Assembly (NCBI GenBank): GCA_947179485.1
Contig: CAMXBY010000004.1
Location: forward strand, 124,001 to 188,000
Direction of reading: 5' to 3'
Length of the DNA stretch: 64,000 nt
Origin: Allacma fusca
Lineage: Eukaryota; Arthropoda; Collembola; Symphypleona; Sminthuridae
The position numbers were made by a program, and so were the translations under genes. The notes under the pieces are model-generated. The model was not told the DNA's origin and searched no databases. It saw nothing but the letters and a program-made list of their open reading frames with translations. Numbering within the stretch: the first letter of the stretch is position 1; every line of letters begins with the position of its first letter. Positions 26,662-39,393 of the stretch are shown here, in pieces.

Positions 26662-28543
26662 TCATGCAACAGTTGAATATAGTCGCATGGTCACCACGCC
26701 TGACACGGTAGTTAAGACAGCCTTGAATAACAGTGCCGTCCAAGCATTCATCAAGAAAAATGCTGCAGTGTAGTCCACGAAAAGCCCCTTGTAGACGCTA
26801 AAGACAAGAATGAAGGAGACAAGTGGTAACAGAGAAGCCTTTAGGTCATGCCTGGTCCACACCCATATCAAGGTCGTCACAGTAAGATGATGTACCTAAA
26901 CACGATATTTGTTCATTATTAACAAGCAATCACTATAACAAATTATTTTTCCTCCTTTAAAGCATTCCACACAATTAATTACTTCTTCACCTAGGTGATT
27001 TTACTAGGTGACACAACGCCCGTAAATATACTTATTTTGAACTAACCAAGCTGATGTTGGCATCAAAACTTTCTTGCATATAGCGCCAGTTGAACTCTAT
27101 CCCCTTGGCTCCTACCCACAAACTTAGAAGTCTCGTCAAAATCAACTCCGCTGTTGCCCAACCAATTCCTGCTGTAAGAACTTTAGCGTGACCACGCCCT
27201 GGAATTCTTGACAACGTAAGAAAGACACCAATGAAGTCTATGAGATCCATAGAAGCCTTGAAGAACTCCTAAAGAAAATAATCAGCGTGAATGAGCTGTT
27301 TGTGATTTTAAACACAAATTAATTAGACAGTACGACAAAGATAAATAAAGTTAATTAACAAAGTCCTCTAAACGCATTCCCTAACTGCATGAAATATCTT
27401 TACACATTTGAAACCAAACACATATGAGCATGTACCATTGATTTTTCGTATTTTATATCTATACACTCCGTATTCTAGAAATGTCTGCTCCAATTTTTTC
27501 CGAATTGTATTTATCCCACTAGCCGTGGCACTCAATACAGCGCTAAAGAAATAGGGCAAGGTCATTTAAAAAAAATAAGTGAAATGTTTTACTTACATTG
27601 TTTTTAAAAAGATTAAATATGACTCTGTTTGCACGAAAAGGCTTTTTTCTAACAAACTAAACATAAGTCAGCTCTATCGAGCACTTTAGACAAAAGCAGC
27701 TAAACTGTAATACAACGATGAAAGGCTCATCGCCAAAAATTAGCATTGTGTGAAATAAATACCACTTGACTACTACGAGGTACCCATTTTAGGAATGACA
27801 GAGCACCCAAAATTGAAAACCCAGCCCTCCCACTACCGAGTAGAGATCTCAGTTTTGGATGTCCTTTCTTTTTATCCGAGCGTGTGTCCAATTGTTACTC
27901 CGAACCAATTTTTCGGATATGATGTTAAACTCAATTAGTAAGCTCAAAAAACATAGCAACAAACGATCAAATATGAGACCTCGGGACACCATCTCTTATA
28001 TTTTTACTTTCTTTCATCTTGAAATCCAGCCTCGTCTTAAAATCTGGAATTAAATTTATCTTCAGGCAATCTGTATGAACACTGACTGCATGCTCCTATT
28101 CCACCTTGTCAGCTTCATTTTGCTTATAAAGGTTACGCTGTTAGTTATAGCCAATAGTTACACACCAGAGTTGCAAGCCCTCCCTCATGATGACCATAGG
28201 TCGACTTCATTTCCTGAAAAGACACCCCTTCTTGACTACCACTGGGCAGAGGAAAAAATGTTGCCATTATTAACATTTTGATGAGCTGCGTGAACGTAAA
28301 GAGGAAGCCCGACTGAATACATTTCCAAAATGCTCCATAATCTGCCCTGAAAGTCAAACAAGATAATGTAATGATTTCAACATTCTCATCAAAACACAAT
28401 CAAATTGAAATCAGAAATTGTTGTACATATAGCAGATAATTAAAAAAAAATATTTTTGTTACTTACAATCCTGATAATTTATAAGTGAGGTAATATGGAA
28501 GGTATGCCAAAGCAATGCAGTTCCCAAAGTGGTAAAATGTCAT
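26662..28543 (-). CDS. TMEM147: TMEM147 orthologue (ER membrane translocon subunit)
   Basis: Four exons, 28467-28543, 28226-28346, 27047-27268 and 26662-26895, join in phase to 217 residues; human TMEM147 has 224. The start reads [20 protein letters not shown], matching the family N-terminus. Conserved blocks follow: [61 protein letters not shown] and SVYKG. About seven hydrophobic helices fit the known multi-pass fold. TMEM147 works in the ER membrane with nicalin and NOMO in the translocon assembly for multi-pass proteins. The donor of exon 2 (GGG|gtgtct) is the least certain join, but total phase supports it. It is the only recognisable gene in the single-copy spacer. Confidence 0.93.
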
Positions 28544-28814
28544 GATTAAAATTAAACTTTCTAATAAATGCTAAGTATTTTAAGTTCAATCCACTACACA
28601 AGTCAATCCTTCCAACCAAAACCCCCGAACTCCAAAATTCCCGAATATTAAGTCAACATGAACCGGAGAATATTTCGTATTACGCGCTCCTATCTACAGG
28701 CAAAATTCAGATCATGCACCACTCCATAGATGGGCGAGCCGTACGCTCAGAGTCACAGTAAGTTAGAGCTGGGCGCACTCCTGCATAAAAGCACACTCCA
28801 AAAAATCTTGTACT

Positions 28815-28990
28815 TTGTCGGTGAAGAGACAAGATGTTCTAGGGGTATTTTCGATTGAATGATCTAAATGCAATATCACTGAAGCCAAAATGAATTAATT
28901 GTAAGTGAGTGAAATTTTAAAAACAAAACGAACTACACACAGTTTTCTCTAAAAGCCAAATGATCCACGTACGAGTGATTAATGTAATTT
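28815..28990. mobile_element. Diverged relative of the 13.4-kb inverted-repeat element
   Basis: GGTGAAGAGACAAGATGTTC at about 28,819, followed by TATTTTCGATTGAATG, resembles the right-end region of 13,434-13,732 read in complement (AGTGAAGAGGCAAAATGGTCC, then CATTTTCAATTATAAG). AAAAGCCAAATGATCC further on fits the internal motif. It is decayed and its ends are vague. It lies a few hundred bases upstream of TMEM147. Confidence 0.45.
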
Positions 28991-29019
28991 AAAAACTCGA
29001 ATGCAAATTTAACAGTGTA

Positions 29020-29850
29020 CAGTTCAAAATTGTAATTTGAGTTCACTCTCAAGACGTAATATGAAACTGATTTTGAACTTCAGCATAGCCGGAAAGTCGA
29101 GTGCAATTTGAAGTTTGAGTTTAAACTCAAACGTAGCTCAAGTGCTGCTTGAAAGCCCAGTTCAAATTTGACTTAGAATTCGAGTTTACACTCGATTGTT
29201 ACATCACATTCAAGTTAGTTTAAGATGAAAGTAAGGTGTAACTTGAATTTCGACTTTGAACGTATGTGTAACTCAAAATTCGTGTTTGAACTCAAGTGTA
29301 ACTTGAAATTCAAGTTTGAACTCAAGTGTAACTTGAAATTCGAATTAGTACTCGAGTGTAACTCTGTCCAACTTGAAATTCGAATTAGTACTCGAGTGTA
29401 ACTCTGTCCAACTTGAAATTCGAATTCGAACTTCCGTGTTACTGGGAACTCGAGCTTGAATTCAAGTGTGACATTTACTTCGAGTTTGAACTCAATTGCT
29501 GCCTGAAGTTAGAATATGAGTGTAACCTGAAACTCTAACGGGACATGAAACGGAGTTTGACCTCAAGTGTTACTCAAGTGGGACATGAATTATGAGTTTG
29601 GACTCAAGTGTTACTCAAGTGCAGCTTGAAATTCGTGTTTGAACTCAAGTTTAACTAAAGGGTAACTTGAAATTCGAATTTGTATTCGAGTGTTATTCTG
29701 TCCAACTAGAAATCCCGATTTGACCTTCAGTGTGCCTTGGAATTTAAGTTTGAACTCAAGTGTAGCTGAAGTATAACTTGAAAGTTCAGTTTGAACGTGA
29801 GTGTACCTTCAAGTTTGAACTCAAATGGAACTGAAGTGCAGTTTCAAAAA
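29020..29850. repeat. Degenerate minisatellite with about 30-bp palindromic unit
   Basis: A unit close to GTTTGAACTCAAGTGTAACT followed by TGAAATTCGA recurs with heavy drift. The cleanest copies are at 29,280-29,460, including a near-exact 53-bp duplication at 29,342-29,425. The motif is partly self-complementary (ACTCAAG...CTTGA), so single strands could fold. Confidence 0.85.
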
Positions 29851-30289
29851 ATAATTTATTCCTATATTGCGTTTATTATAAATTACAAATTGTATCTAGG
29901 CCATCTAGATCATTTTGCTTTTAAAATTTGCAATTTTTGAACAATATATCTCTTGTTAATTAATAAGTATAGAATAATATACCTTAGCCGAAAATGTTTC
30001 ATACAGAGGTTAAGAAAGTGGAGCAAAGACATATTTTGTTTGTAAAATCATAGTTTTTGAAAATCTAAAAATATGCAAATATAAATTTTTTATCAGAACA
30101 TGGTGTGATGATCATTTGTGGTCCTTCAGTTTAGACCTCTGAGCATGACTCATAAACTTATTGATAGCGAGCAAGGTTGGAGAAATTCAGCTTGACGACA
30201 CAAATTCTAAAAAACTTAAAAATGAGACTTTTAAAATGAGATATTGTGGTAGAGAGAAAAAAAAATCCTAAATTGCAATCGGTTGACCT
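29851..30289. other. AT-rich spacer, no gene seen
   Basis: Between the minisatellite and the GCGAAGCG repeat region. No open frame, RNA gene or clear repeat end was identified. Confidence 0.3.
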
Positions 30290-32488
30290 AAAGCTCAATG
30301 AGCGAAGCGATAGGCGTCTTGTGCGTTTGACATGAGTATAAATGTAAATTACGTCATTTCGCAGCTTGTTGTGGTAGCGTAATTTGTTTTTAGGCGCGAA
30401 GCGAAGCGGGAGTCCCTATTGCGAAGGTCTGGTTGTCTGTAGAGGCTGTCTTGTCCTCACGATATCTGCAGAACCATTGCTACTACAGACTACAAAGTTT
30501 TTACCGGGACAGATCATGCAAAAAGGAAGAACTCTATTGTTTTTGAAGGACATCGTGTCATTCGTTCGACCTCAGAAAATTAAATGAGGTCACGTATAAA
30601 CTCATAGTAATACATATGTGTTCACATTGGGGAGTGCCATCTATTGTAGAATTTGTTAGTTACATTGAATTGTGTGTTCTAACCACCGGTAGAGGTCGGG
30701 AGTACTTGTGCATGGTGTTTTAAAATCGAATATGAAACGTTTTGCACAATTTACTATATGCGTACTGAATATAATACTACATACAAGGAATCACATATGT
30801 AAACCATTTTTTTCTTTTACCTCAGTTAACATCTTTGCCCAGTACATATAAATGTGACCAGTACGGGGGGAAATTAAATACACGTTTCCTTGTACACGCC
30901 ACATTACATACTGTTAAAAGCCCTTGTTGCCATATTCCGCCGGCGCTTCGCGCCCTGGTGAATTAGCACCTAGTGCTGATCACAGATGATTTCTTTATGA
31001 GCGAATTTCTTTCTGAAACTATTCCGAAGTTCTCAGAAACTAAAAAATTAGAACTGGTTTGCATACACGCATGCTGAAATGTTGAAGTGAAGTTTAAAAC
31101 GCATTCCCAGTTTGTATGATTATCTCTATTTATTTAGACATTTTGAATATTGGAAAATTCGAATTGGTTTGCACAACTCCATGTTAAGGGAAAGATGCAG
31201 GCGTGTGGTTGTTTAATCATTCATGAGGTCAGGGAAACTTGCAAACCAAATTTGAAGCGTAAATAGCGCTTTTGAAATTTTATGATTGTTTTTCCAAATT
31301 TCGAGAAATGAAAATATTTGAAGTGATTTACACATCTACATGGTCAGGAGGTTGTGCTCTTGAATTGGGTTTCCAGCTAAAAGTTGAATGGCATAGAAGC
31401 CCTCATGTCCGCAAGGTCCGATCCGAGATCATTCCATTATGTCGCTTCGCTCATAAAAGTAGTGAAACTATCGTACAATAAAATATTCCTCTGTGATTGC
31501 GGGAGGGGAGGAACAAAGTACCCTGGAATAAGATCACAAGATGAAATGGGGTCAGACGTGATGCGTCACAACGAAACTCAAAAAGCACACTTCACCAACC
31601 AATAGGAAATTAGTGTCCCTCAATTGCAATATACCCACATGGTAGCAATGATGAGCATGCTGGATTTTAACCGTCTGCACCAGAAGCTTTTAAAGCTATC
31701 AAATGAAACTTCTGTGTATTTCGTTTCAAACGTATCCTTCCCAGATGCATTATGTACACGGAGTATTTAGTTTTGAAAAGAGAAAGACTTGTGGTTAGCA
31801 AAGCAATTTCCAGTTCCAGAATTGTCAGTTACATTACGGTTCGTTACAAAATGAAATGTGAAATGATTTTAGTAGCTACAGTATATTTTATATACAGTAG
31901 TTACATCTACGGAGTTGCAACATTCGTGATTATTTTTGACGCCCTGTGGTTGTTTGATCATTCACGAGGTCAGGGCAACGTGTAAACAAAAATTTGAAGC
32001 GTAAATATCGATTTTAAAATTTTTCAAAATTTTTTCGAAAATTGGAAAATTGGAAGTTGTTTGCATATCAACATGGTCAGGAGTTTGTGTAGACCAAATT
32101 TGTTTTCACCAAGGCTTAATGGTATAGAAGCCTTTGTAAGTCCACAAGGTCAAAACCGACAACGCTCCAGGATTCCGTTTGGTGAGAAGTTTCCCATAAT
32201 TTTTGGAATTTTGGAAAACTGGGAAATTCAAAGTGGTTGTTTGATCATTCACGAGGTCAGGAGAATGTGCAAACCAAATTTGAAGCATAAATATGGATTT
32301 TGAAATTTTTCAAAATTTCAAAAAAAAAATCAAAAATTTGAAAATTTGAAGTGGTTTGCACATCTACGCAGTCAGGACATTGTGGTGCTGAAATTGGTTT
32401 TCAGCTAAGTTGAATAGCGTCGAAGCCCTTGTGTCCACGAGGTCAGGACCGAGATCATTCCATTATATCGCTTCGCTCATAATAAGGA
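30290..32488. repeat. Old repeat cluster with GAGCGAAGCGA motifs
   Basis: ATGAGCGAAGCGATA occurs near 30,298 and inverted at 31,440 (GTCGCTTCGCTCATAA) and 32,466 (ATCGCTTCGCTCATAA). GGCGCGAAGCG at 30,393 pairs with CGCTTCGCGCC at 30,943. A block with GTTTGATCATTCACGAGGTC and AAATTTGAAGCGTAAATA recurs at 31,205, 31,948 and 32,235. The 31,338-31,458 and 32,365-32,482 segments align end to end (GAAGCCC...GATCATTCCATTAT). It appears to be nested, decayed copies of one element family; no protein domain is recognised. Confidence 0.65.
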
Positions 32489-32504
32489 TTATGTTTCATG
32501 GGAA

Positions 32505-32840
32505 TCAGAATAAATATGTCAATCCTTGCTGCGTGTGGAAAACTAAAGGGTACTACGTGAAGGTTGATGTTGTCATGCGTGAGTACAGACAGTGTACGGC
32601 ACATGGACGCTTCCAAAGTGTCCCAAAACGTTAGGCACCCTTTCACTTTTTTCTCTCAAGGTAACCTGTCCATTGGAAGTCTCAGTTTAGGTTTCCGTGT
32701 GGAACCAGTATGTACCTGTTGATTGGTCCTATTAAATACTACCTGGTTCAGTGCTGCCTTCGAAAATTTTAGTTTACTCTACCAAAGTTATGGAATGGCC
32801 AGGAACGGGACACCTCTGAAGCTGTTGCACCAGAAGTAGC
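32505..32840. repeat. Diverged direct repeat, copy 1
   Basis: Aligns with 33,465-33,790. Shared landmarks in order are AATATGTCAATCC, GTGTCCCAAAAC, GTCTCAGTTTA, CAATGGAATGG-type sequence (ATGGAATGGCCAGG here) and TGAAGCT. Many substitutions and small gaps indicate age. Function unknown. Confidence 0.65.
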
Positions 32841-33464
32841 TAAGATTTATTTGTTTTTATTAAATTTTTCCTTTTCAGAAAACAGGAAACCTTCTAGTAA
32901 ACGAGGTGTTTCAGGCTGATATTTTATTTTTGCAAGTCTTTTACAATAGGTTAACAGTTTAGAAGATAGAATTACTTGAATAATACATATTTCATATATA
33001 ACCTCCCAGATGTGATTGAGATCAGAGTCCCATCCTTAACGTCAATTCAAATTTCCCCCATGGGTTATTGTGACCACGATGGGATAGTCTCTTAAACAGA
33101 TCTCCATCCCTCAATGGAAATATAATAATTAACTTTACACACACCCACATAAATTGAAGTAAGTGTCAGAAAAAAGACATAAATCCTGTAGGGTTACACA
33201 TGGCAACCCCCGTGGCATGTACTTTGAAGGTTACGTTGACATTCCTGGGAAAATGTCCATTCATTAGTTTATTCACTCAAATTTGCGGAGTCTGACCAAA
33301 AATTGGCATGTGTCCAGGTTATCACGAGTTAATCAAATGTATTAATATATTACACATGTATAATAATGTACATGAATATCAATACTTAATATACGGTTCA
33401 TATATTTTTTAATCCTAAATGAAAATATAAATTGTTAGGTAATAATCTCTAATGGTAGGAGTGT

Positions 33465-33790
33465 ACTGTATATACAAATATGTCAATCCCTCTGGAAAAA
33501 TCGAGGTTCCATGCTTTTGGTACGTGTGAGTACAACGCATGGACGCTTTGAAAGTGTCCCAAAACATTAAGTACCCTTTCTCTTTTTGCGTCGTCTCAAC
33601 GTATAAACCTGAACCTTGTAGTCTCAGTTTACATTAACATGGGGATTCAATTTACACCTGTCTGTGGTTCTTCTTAAAGACTACGGGTGTCAGTATGCTA
33701 CGTTTGAAATGTTTAGTTGGCCCTACGAAAGCAATGGAATGGCTGGGTAAGCTACCCCTTTGAAGCTATCGTACAACTCCAAGTCATCAA
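33465..33790. repeat. Diverged direct repeat, copy 2
   Basis: Same orientation as copy 1, about 960 bp downstream. It keeps CATGGACGCTTTGAAAGTGT, GTCTCAGTTTACATT and ATGGAATGGCTGGG. The intervening 32,841-33,464 shows no gene. Confidence 0.65.
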
Positions 33791-36162
33791 GCAGCTAATT
33801 GTAAGTTTTATCCATATTTTTAATTTTTTTTAACGAATCCTTTCTTATTTAGTCCTGTATTCAGGATTACTATTGTGCTCGTGGTGCCTATAAAAATCAA
33901 TGACGAGTTGAGATGAATTGCAAACATTTTCAAGAACATTTCCCCCAAAATACGGTATCGAAAAATTTGGGGAATACCTGTTTATTTGATTAAAGGTTAA
34001 ATGGTTTCCAAAAATTGGATTAAAATGTAAAACTTTGTCCTTACTAATTTAAGGGCTAGTGGAGCTAACCCTTAAAGATAGAAAGATGAAGATCATGCAG
34101 GGATTAATTTGGGTCATCACAGTGGTGTATATATTTTTAGCCTATGTTCTGTTACAGCAATGTTTTACTTTTCGGAGATATTACGGACTGCCTGTTTGTG
34201 AGTACCTGTTTGATATTTAAGGTTCGTTCAGCCAATTTGAGCTTACATTTCATGCCTCGTAGGGGCTTACAATTCGTAAGTTCAGTCTTAGCTGAGATGT
34301 TTTAAAGAATTTCTAGACTTTATAAAATTTGTTTCATTTTTAAGGATTTCATTAATTAATTATTTTTGTTGAAGGTCAAAAAAATGTTTTGAGTATCATG
34401 GGGATTTATTTTTACTTGAAAGTGCTTATTCTAATTTTTCATTAACTAAATAAAATTTGAAGATAAAAAGGTTAGTTCCTCTGAAATAAATATATTTGTT
34501 CAATTTTCCCAGTATTTTTTGAACTTATCCTTAACACACCTCATGTTCCGCAACCTTGCCAGACGTCCACATGACCTGATTTTTTACAATTAGCGCAGAT
34601 AATATCTCTACATTATCAACTTCAAAAAACATTGCAACTGTTATTTTAATATCCTTTTCGAAATTAAAATATCCGAATGCTTTTCCTGACGTAATCGCAA
34701 CTTTGATGCAAATATCTGGCGAATATAATCTTATGGATTGACTAAACTAATTGTAAGTCATGCCCAGAGATCGAACCACCCTGTTAACCCGGAATCAAAT
34801 TGTGTTGTCAATTTACGGGTTTTCCAGCCACATTTGCATATTACTAAATAATTGGGTTACTCAGGAGTCATACAGAAACATGACAAAGTTATCCACATAT
34901 GTTCCATAGTCAATTTTAGTACAGTAATTATCTATATTTGAGGAAAATATTATGAAAAGATACGGTCTAAGAATAGAACCTTTAGGTGGGGTTAAGGTTT
35001 AGAACGTTGTAGTCGTGTTTAGTGTAATAAAGAGGAATATTTTGAACTCGGTAGAGACTTGGAATACAGAATCAGACGCCAACACTTTAATGACTTCCAA
35101 AAGTCTTGCATTTATTCTGTCTAGTACTTAGTTAATATTTAATTTATAACCTTCGGAGACAGTGTGGAGTTAATTAGATATTATTTTCGTAAATTTTCCA
35201 AACCCTCTATTTTCCAAATATGCTGAGTGGTAGTGAAAGAGTTTTTCGGTTGCAACCAGCAACACACAAAACTACTGATTTTTGTTAAATGTTTGACATG
35301 TGCTAAAACTCTTAACGGGTAAAAATTCGTGTACGTTTTAATTACCTCAAGAATAACATTAAAAGCCCTTGACGAATTGAAAGGCTGATGCAACAACTAT
35401 GGTAAAAACTTCCTTCTAGAAAAAGTAAACGCCGATGAAACAGTATAGTTGCTTTTAGATACAAATTATAAAAATATTACCAGTGGTAATTTTAACATTA
35501 CCGTTACAAATTATTATAAATACCACAAATGAATACAAATTGAAACTGATTAGCTTTAGGTATTAGTAAGGTACGACCTTTCAATTTAAACGGAGAAAAT
35601 GGGGAAAGAGACAATCAAAAGCCTATGCACTATTATGGAGGTGTAACTTGTAGTTACTTACACCAGGGCTGGTGGATGTGAAACCGAATGAGAAAGTGAG
35701 CTAAATCTCCGTGAGTATGAATAAAAGGGTAACATGGAAATAGTACGCATGCTTTCATTTCCCAGCTACGCCTCAGAACGGTCGGAATAAACAACTGAAG
35801 TGAGTGTCTAAAACGAATCAGTGAAAGTCGAGATGCACGGATGCAAACACGTTTGTAAATTTCAAGAGTGGCTTTAAGCTTTTCCTCCATTCTGTAATAA
35901 TTCTGGCTTCTGATGCTTCCTTTCCGAATAATAATTTTGGAGAAGGAATCTGTTAGAATATACATATACAAATTTATCAGTGGATTAGTAAAAATCAGAA
36001 TCAGTGGTATATTAAAAGCAATTTCACCAGTGCAGTGGTGTGACGTGGATAGTGTGGTTGCAACTAATTGGCAAAATAGTTGGCCAAAAGGTGAAAGTGA
36101 AAGTTACACGTTATGTCATTTGATTCCCACTGACTTCTCGTCAGTGAGTAATTTATTAGAGG
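33791..36162. other. Spacer, no convincing gene
   Basis: AT-rich sequence with stop codons in all frames at short intervals. Short open frames (for example 35,654-35,971, minus) look random. If the gene candidate at 36,163 is real, its promoter and leader would be here. Confidence 0.3.
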
Positions 36163-37100
36163 ATGTTGGCCACATTGATAGTCTCTGAAGTTTTTGCACA
36201 ATATCTGGATAATATTGAGGAGCACATGACTTGGTAAGTGAGTGGATGTTAATTTTAATATTGTAGTTTATGAAACTAAACTTGTGATTGCTCTAATAAA
36301 ATTCAGTGCTTTCAGAGTGTGCAATTAAATCCGTTTTCATTTCAAGTAATTACATTTTGAGTAGTCTGAGTATGACAATAATAACATAATCAAGTGATCA
36401 GATCATGCAATGAAATATTTACAGTTTACTCCTGTCCACATTTTTACGTTTTTCCAGAAATAGTTTTGGTATTGAGATTCTTTGAAACTTGCGCAGAATT
36501 TTAAAAAAAAATGTTCACATGGTTGTTACAAAACTCTGGCAAAATTAATTTTTGAATACCTGCATTTACATTTGGCTAATAAAAAGACAAAAGCGGTCTC
36601 AAAGCGTAAGAAAGTCAGGGGAATCAAACTTGCAATTTAGTATTAAATGTGCCATGGATTTTAGTTCTTGTGCTAAAACTGGAATTCCTTGTGAGGCTTT
36701 GCATAAGTGAGGAGATATTTAATTTTAAGAGTTTAAAAGTTTTTAATTTCGTTTTTTGTTCAGGCCGAGCAAAACAAATCTTAATTTTTGCGAAAAACGA
36801 GTTAAGAAAGTAATGCACAGGAGCCTAAACATAGTTTTAGCTTGTCTTCAAGAACTTTTTGAAGAAAATATGAAAGAAATTATAATCACTTTGGGTATTA
36901 CCAACAGTACATTTAATTTTGAAGTCACAAAATCTTTGGACTGCTGTAAGACTCTGCGAACGAAACTACATAATGGTACACATGTATGGAACTATATTTT
37001 TGTTATAATGGAAACAAAATACATGCAAAATTTTTTTCTGAGAAACTTGAATCCTGTTAAAACCAAAATACTTGTATCTACTTTGACTTTAGTACTATGA
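36163..37100 (+). CDS. Possible unrecognised spliced gene (first two exons)
   Basis: An ATG at 36,163 opens MLATLIVSEVFAQYLDNIEE and reaches a strong donor (CTTG|gtaagt, 36,233) in phase 2. The acceptor tttttgttcag at 36,763 continues in frame (tryptophan across the junction) into a protein-like stretch, with EKRVKKVMHRSLNIVLACLQ and then CLQELFEENMKEIIITLGI, open to 37,100. A possible donor follows KLHNG at about 36,974. A further open block at about 39,006-39,243 (FTYQDYYRPLIQDPSEGSQE..., ending at TAG) follows a good acceptor and could be a 3' exon, but the link is unproven. The composition suggests a helical protein. No family is recognised. Confidence 0.4.
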
Positions 37101-39004
37101 ATTGTTTTCTAACTACCTGTGTATATCGGGTCTTTTCAATTGTTTCCACTGTAATTCCTCTCGTACATTCTAGCCATATGAACGTTTGAGAGTTCTGAGC
37201 ATTTCTACTAAAACTGAATGGAAACTGAATGTATGACCGTGCAAATAATTTTACTGTAATTGACTATGGATAATTGAGCCCTAATATCTGGAAACGAGAA
37301 GACTCTATGACATATTTTAATAATAGTGTGAGATTACTTCGTATTGAGTAGATCATACAAAGTTTTTAATCTTGAGGGCATTGACTGAATTAAAATAGAC
37401 TCGTAAGCGGCACGCGAGGGATAAATATAGACACGATTCTTGTACTTAGCCTGTCCTGGTCATGTAACAGCAGCAGCTGCCCTGTAGTTGGACACATGGT
37501 CAGAGTCATCATGAGTAAACGGGCTATGGATGTTTACACTTGAGTAAGGGTCCTCCTTTGATAAATGTGATATCAACATTGTCCATACCTCCACATACAT
37601 ACATACGCCACCAAGGCTGAGGGAATGGGTTCGTGAAAGGGTGTTGAGAATTGGATCAAGGGAGATACATATGTAATAAAAAACTAGGTGCAGGGACCAT
37701 TTTTTTTATATCAACTGATTCATCATTCTGAATGAATGAAAACCTTTTCTTGATTTTCTGGGTCCGGGATTTTTATTGTAACACACGGAAGGGAGATGGT
37801 GCAACCCTTTTTTATGATGCTCCTCATTATGATTCGTGGTAGAATAATCCAAGGCACATGACGTGTGCTTGTATCAAAGAGTTACACACAATGATAGCTA
37901 GGGAAAAAAATGCATTTCCAAACCTTTTACATTATCCTTTCTATACAAGCACGGGCTAAAAATCCGTGGACGCCTAAACCTATGCCAATGCAACAAATGA
38001 AAGCGTTATGCATTTTTCTTCAATAAAAATAACCGGCAATATTATGTCAGGGAGTGGCCTGACAAAAATATTCTACAGAATAGGGTTAGTGTCCGGAGTA
38101 GACGCTCATGCTCCAGCAGTGGTCGTGATAGCGGAGACCTTTCAAAGATACATTGTAGCTGGGACTTGTAAACGTTTCCAGTCTCATCTCTCACTTATCC
38201 GTAGTTAGTCACTCAAATAAAATATCTCTCAAGCTCTCCTCATTTTTAGTAAATTTCCAGAAATACCTAAAAACTAGATTCAAATTTAAATCCTATTTGG
38301 TGCTTGTGAAGAGTTAAATTTGCATTTTGGGTTGTTTCTTGAGCAACTTTTATTTTAGCGCCCAGATCTTTAATTCTTTGTCTTCTTGACCTTGCTTTCC
38401 TTTCTGAAAGTAGAATTTATTAAGACTTGCTAAGAGAAAACTGGGATCCCACAGTACTTCCCCTTAAAACGTTTTGACAAAGAGTCCAGGTACGAGGACT
38501 ATTTGGAAATAATTATCTGATTTTGGTACGCATCCCAAACTATAGTATTTTGTGCTTCTAAAATAAGTGCGTCGTAAATTTCCTGCATCATCTACAAACC
38601 TCATGAGTTAAGCATTTTTTTAATGTGCTGGAACCCAGGTTAACCATTAATCAGTCGTTTATAGTTTCGTTGGTGAAGAAATAATTAGTAATATTTTAGG
38701 GCTTTGTCTGACAATAAAATTTAAACAATCTGGAGAATTCAATTACTTGATAATGGACCTACGAAATCTAGAGTTTGTTATATTCTGTAATAGCTGTAAA
38801 AGCTACAGTAGGCGAACTTATTAATTAATGTCTAAAGGTTACTTAATTCAAAATCACAATCAGCGTTTAGACTGAAATCGAACATTAATCTTGAAGAAAC
38901 TAAGGCTCTGAAAGAATTAAATACAAGAAGGGGGAGATCGTCCTCAAACTAGCTTTAAAGGATGAAACAATTATTATTTCGAGTAAGGATTTGTACGTTT
39001 TTAC
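37101..39004. other. Spacer or intron, nothing recognised
   Basis: This would be an intron if the open block at 39,006-39,243 belongs to the gene at 36,163. It holds a short CATACATACATAC run near 37,595 and otherwise no repeat or exon that I can support. Confidence 0.3.
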
Positions 39005-39359
39005 AGTTCACATATCAGGATTATTATAGACCATTGATTCAAGATCCCAGTGAAGGAAGTCAAGAAATTGTGAGGGAATTAATATCAGTGATGTTTCATA
39101 AAATAAAACTCCCAGAGAGAATAATTATCGTCAAACTCATCCTCAAAACTACTACATATCTGAAAGATACTGTCAGCTACTTAAATTATCTAAATTCAAA
39201 TTTACTGGGCAGACAGGATGTATTGTCATATTCGTTAGAGTAGCTCTCTACACTTGTATATCTCATGAAGACATATTAACATTTATACAATATTTCCTTG
39301 GTCAATCTTCAAACCCAGAAGCCCTCTGAAGATCTCTGATTTTATATTTATTAATTGAA

Positions 39360-39393
39360 TTAGTAGTGGCATCCAAAAGGACGCCACTACTAA
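39360..39393. repeat. Perfect 11-bp hairpin at the right inner breakpoint
   Basis: TTAGTAGTGGC (39,360-39,370), a 12-base loop, and GCCACTACTAA (39,383-39,393). The right stem is also the first sequence of the right arm, so the left stem lies just outside the duplication. Confidence 0.85.

Noticed and set aside
27368-27565. Minus-strand open frame between TMEM147 exons as an additional exon
   Set aside because: The 28,226/27,268 join is already in phase and gives a protein of family length, leaving no place for it.
30384-30587. Open frame MFLGAKRSGSPYCEG... as a gene
   Set aside because: It lies inside the GCGAAGCG repeat cluster. No start context or splice support was seen, so it is more likely part of a decayed repeat.
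38925-39005. Frame KGEIVLKLALKDETIIIS as an exon joined to the block at 39,006
   Set aside because: The implied intron would be only about 24 bases and the frames conflict, so the join is not credible.
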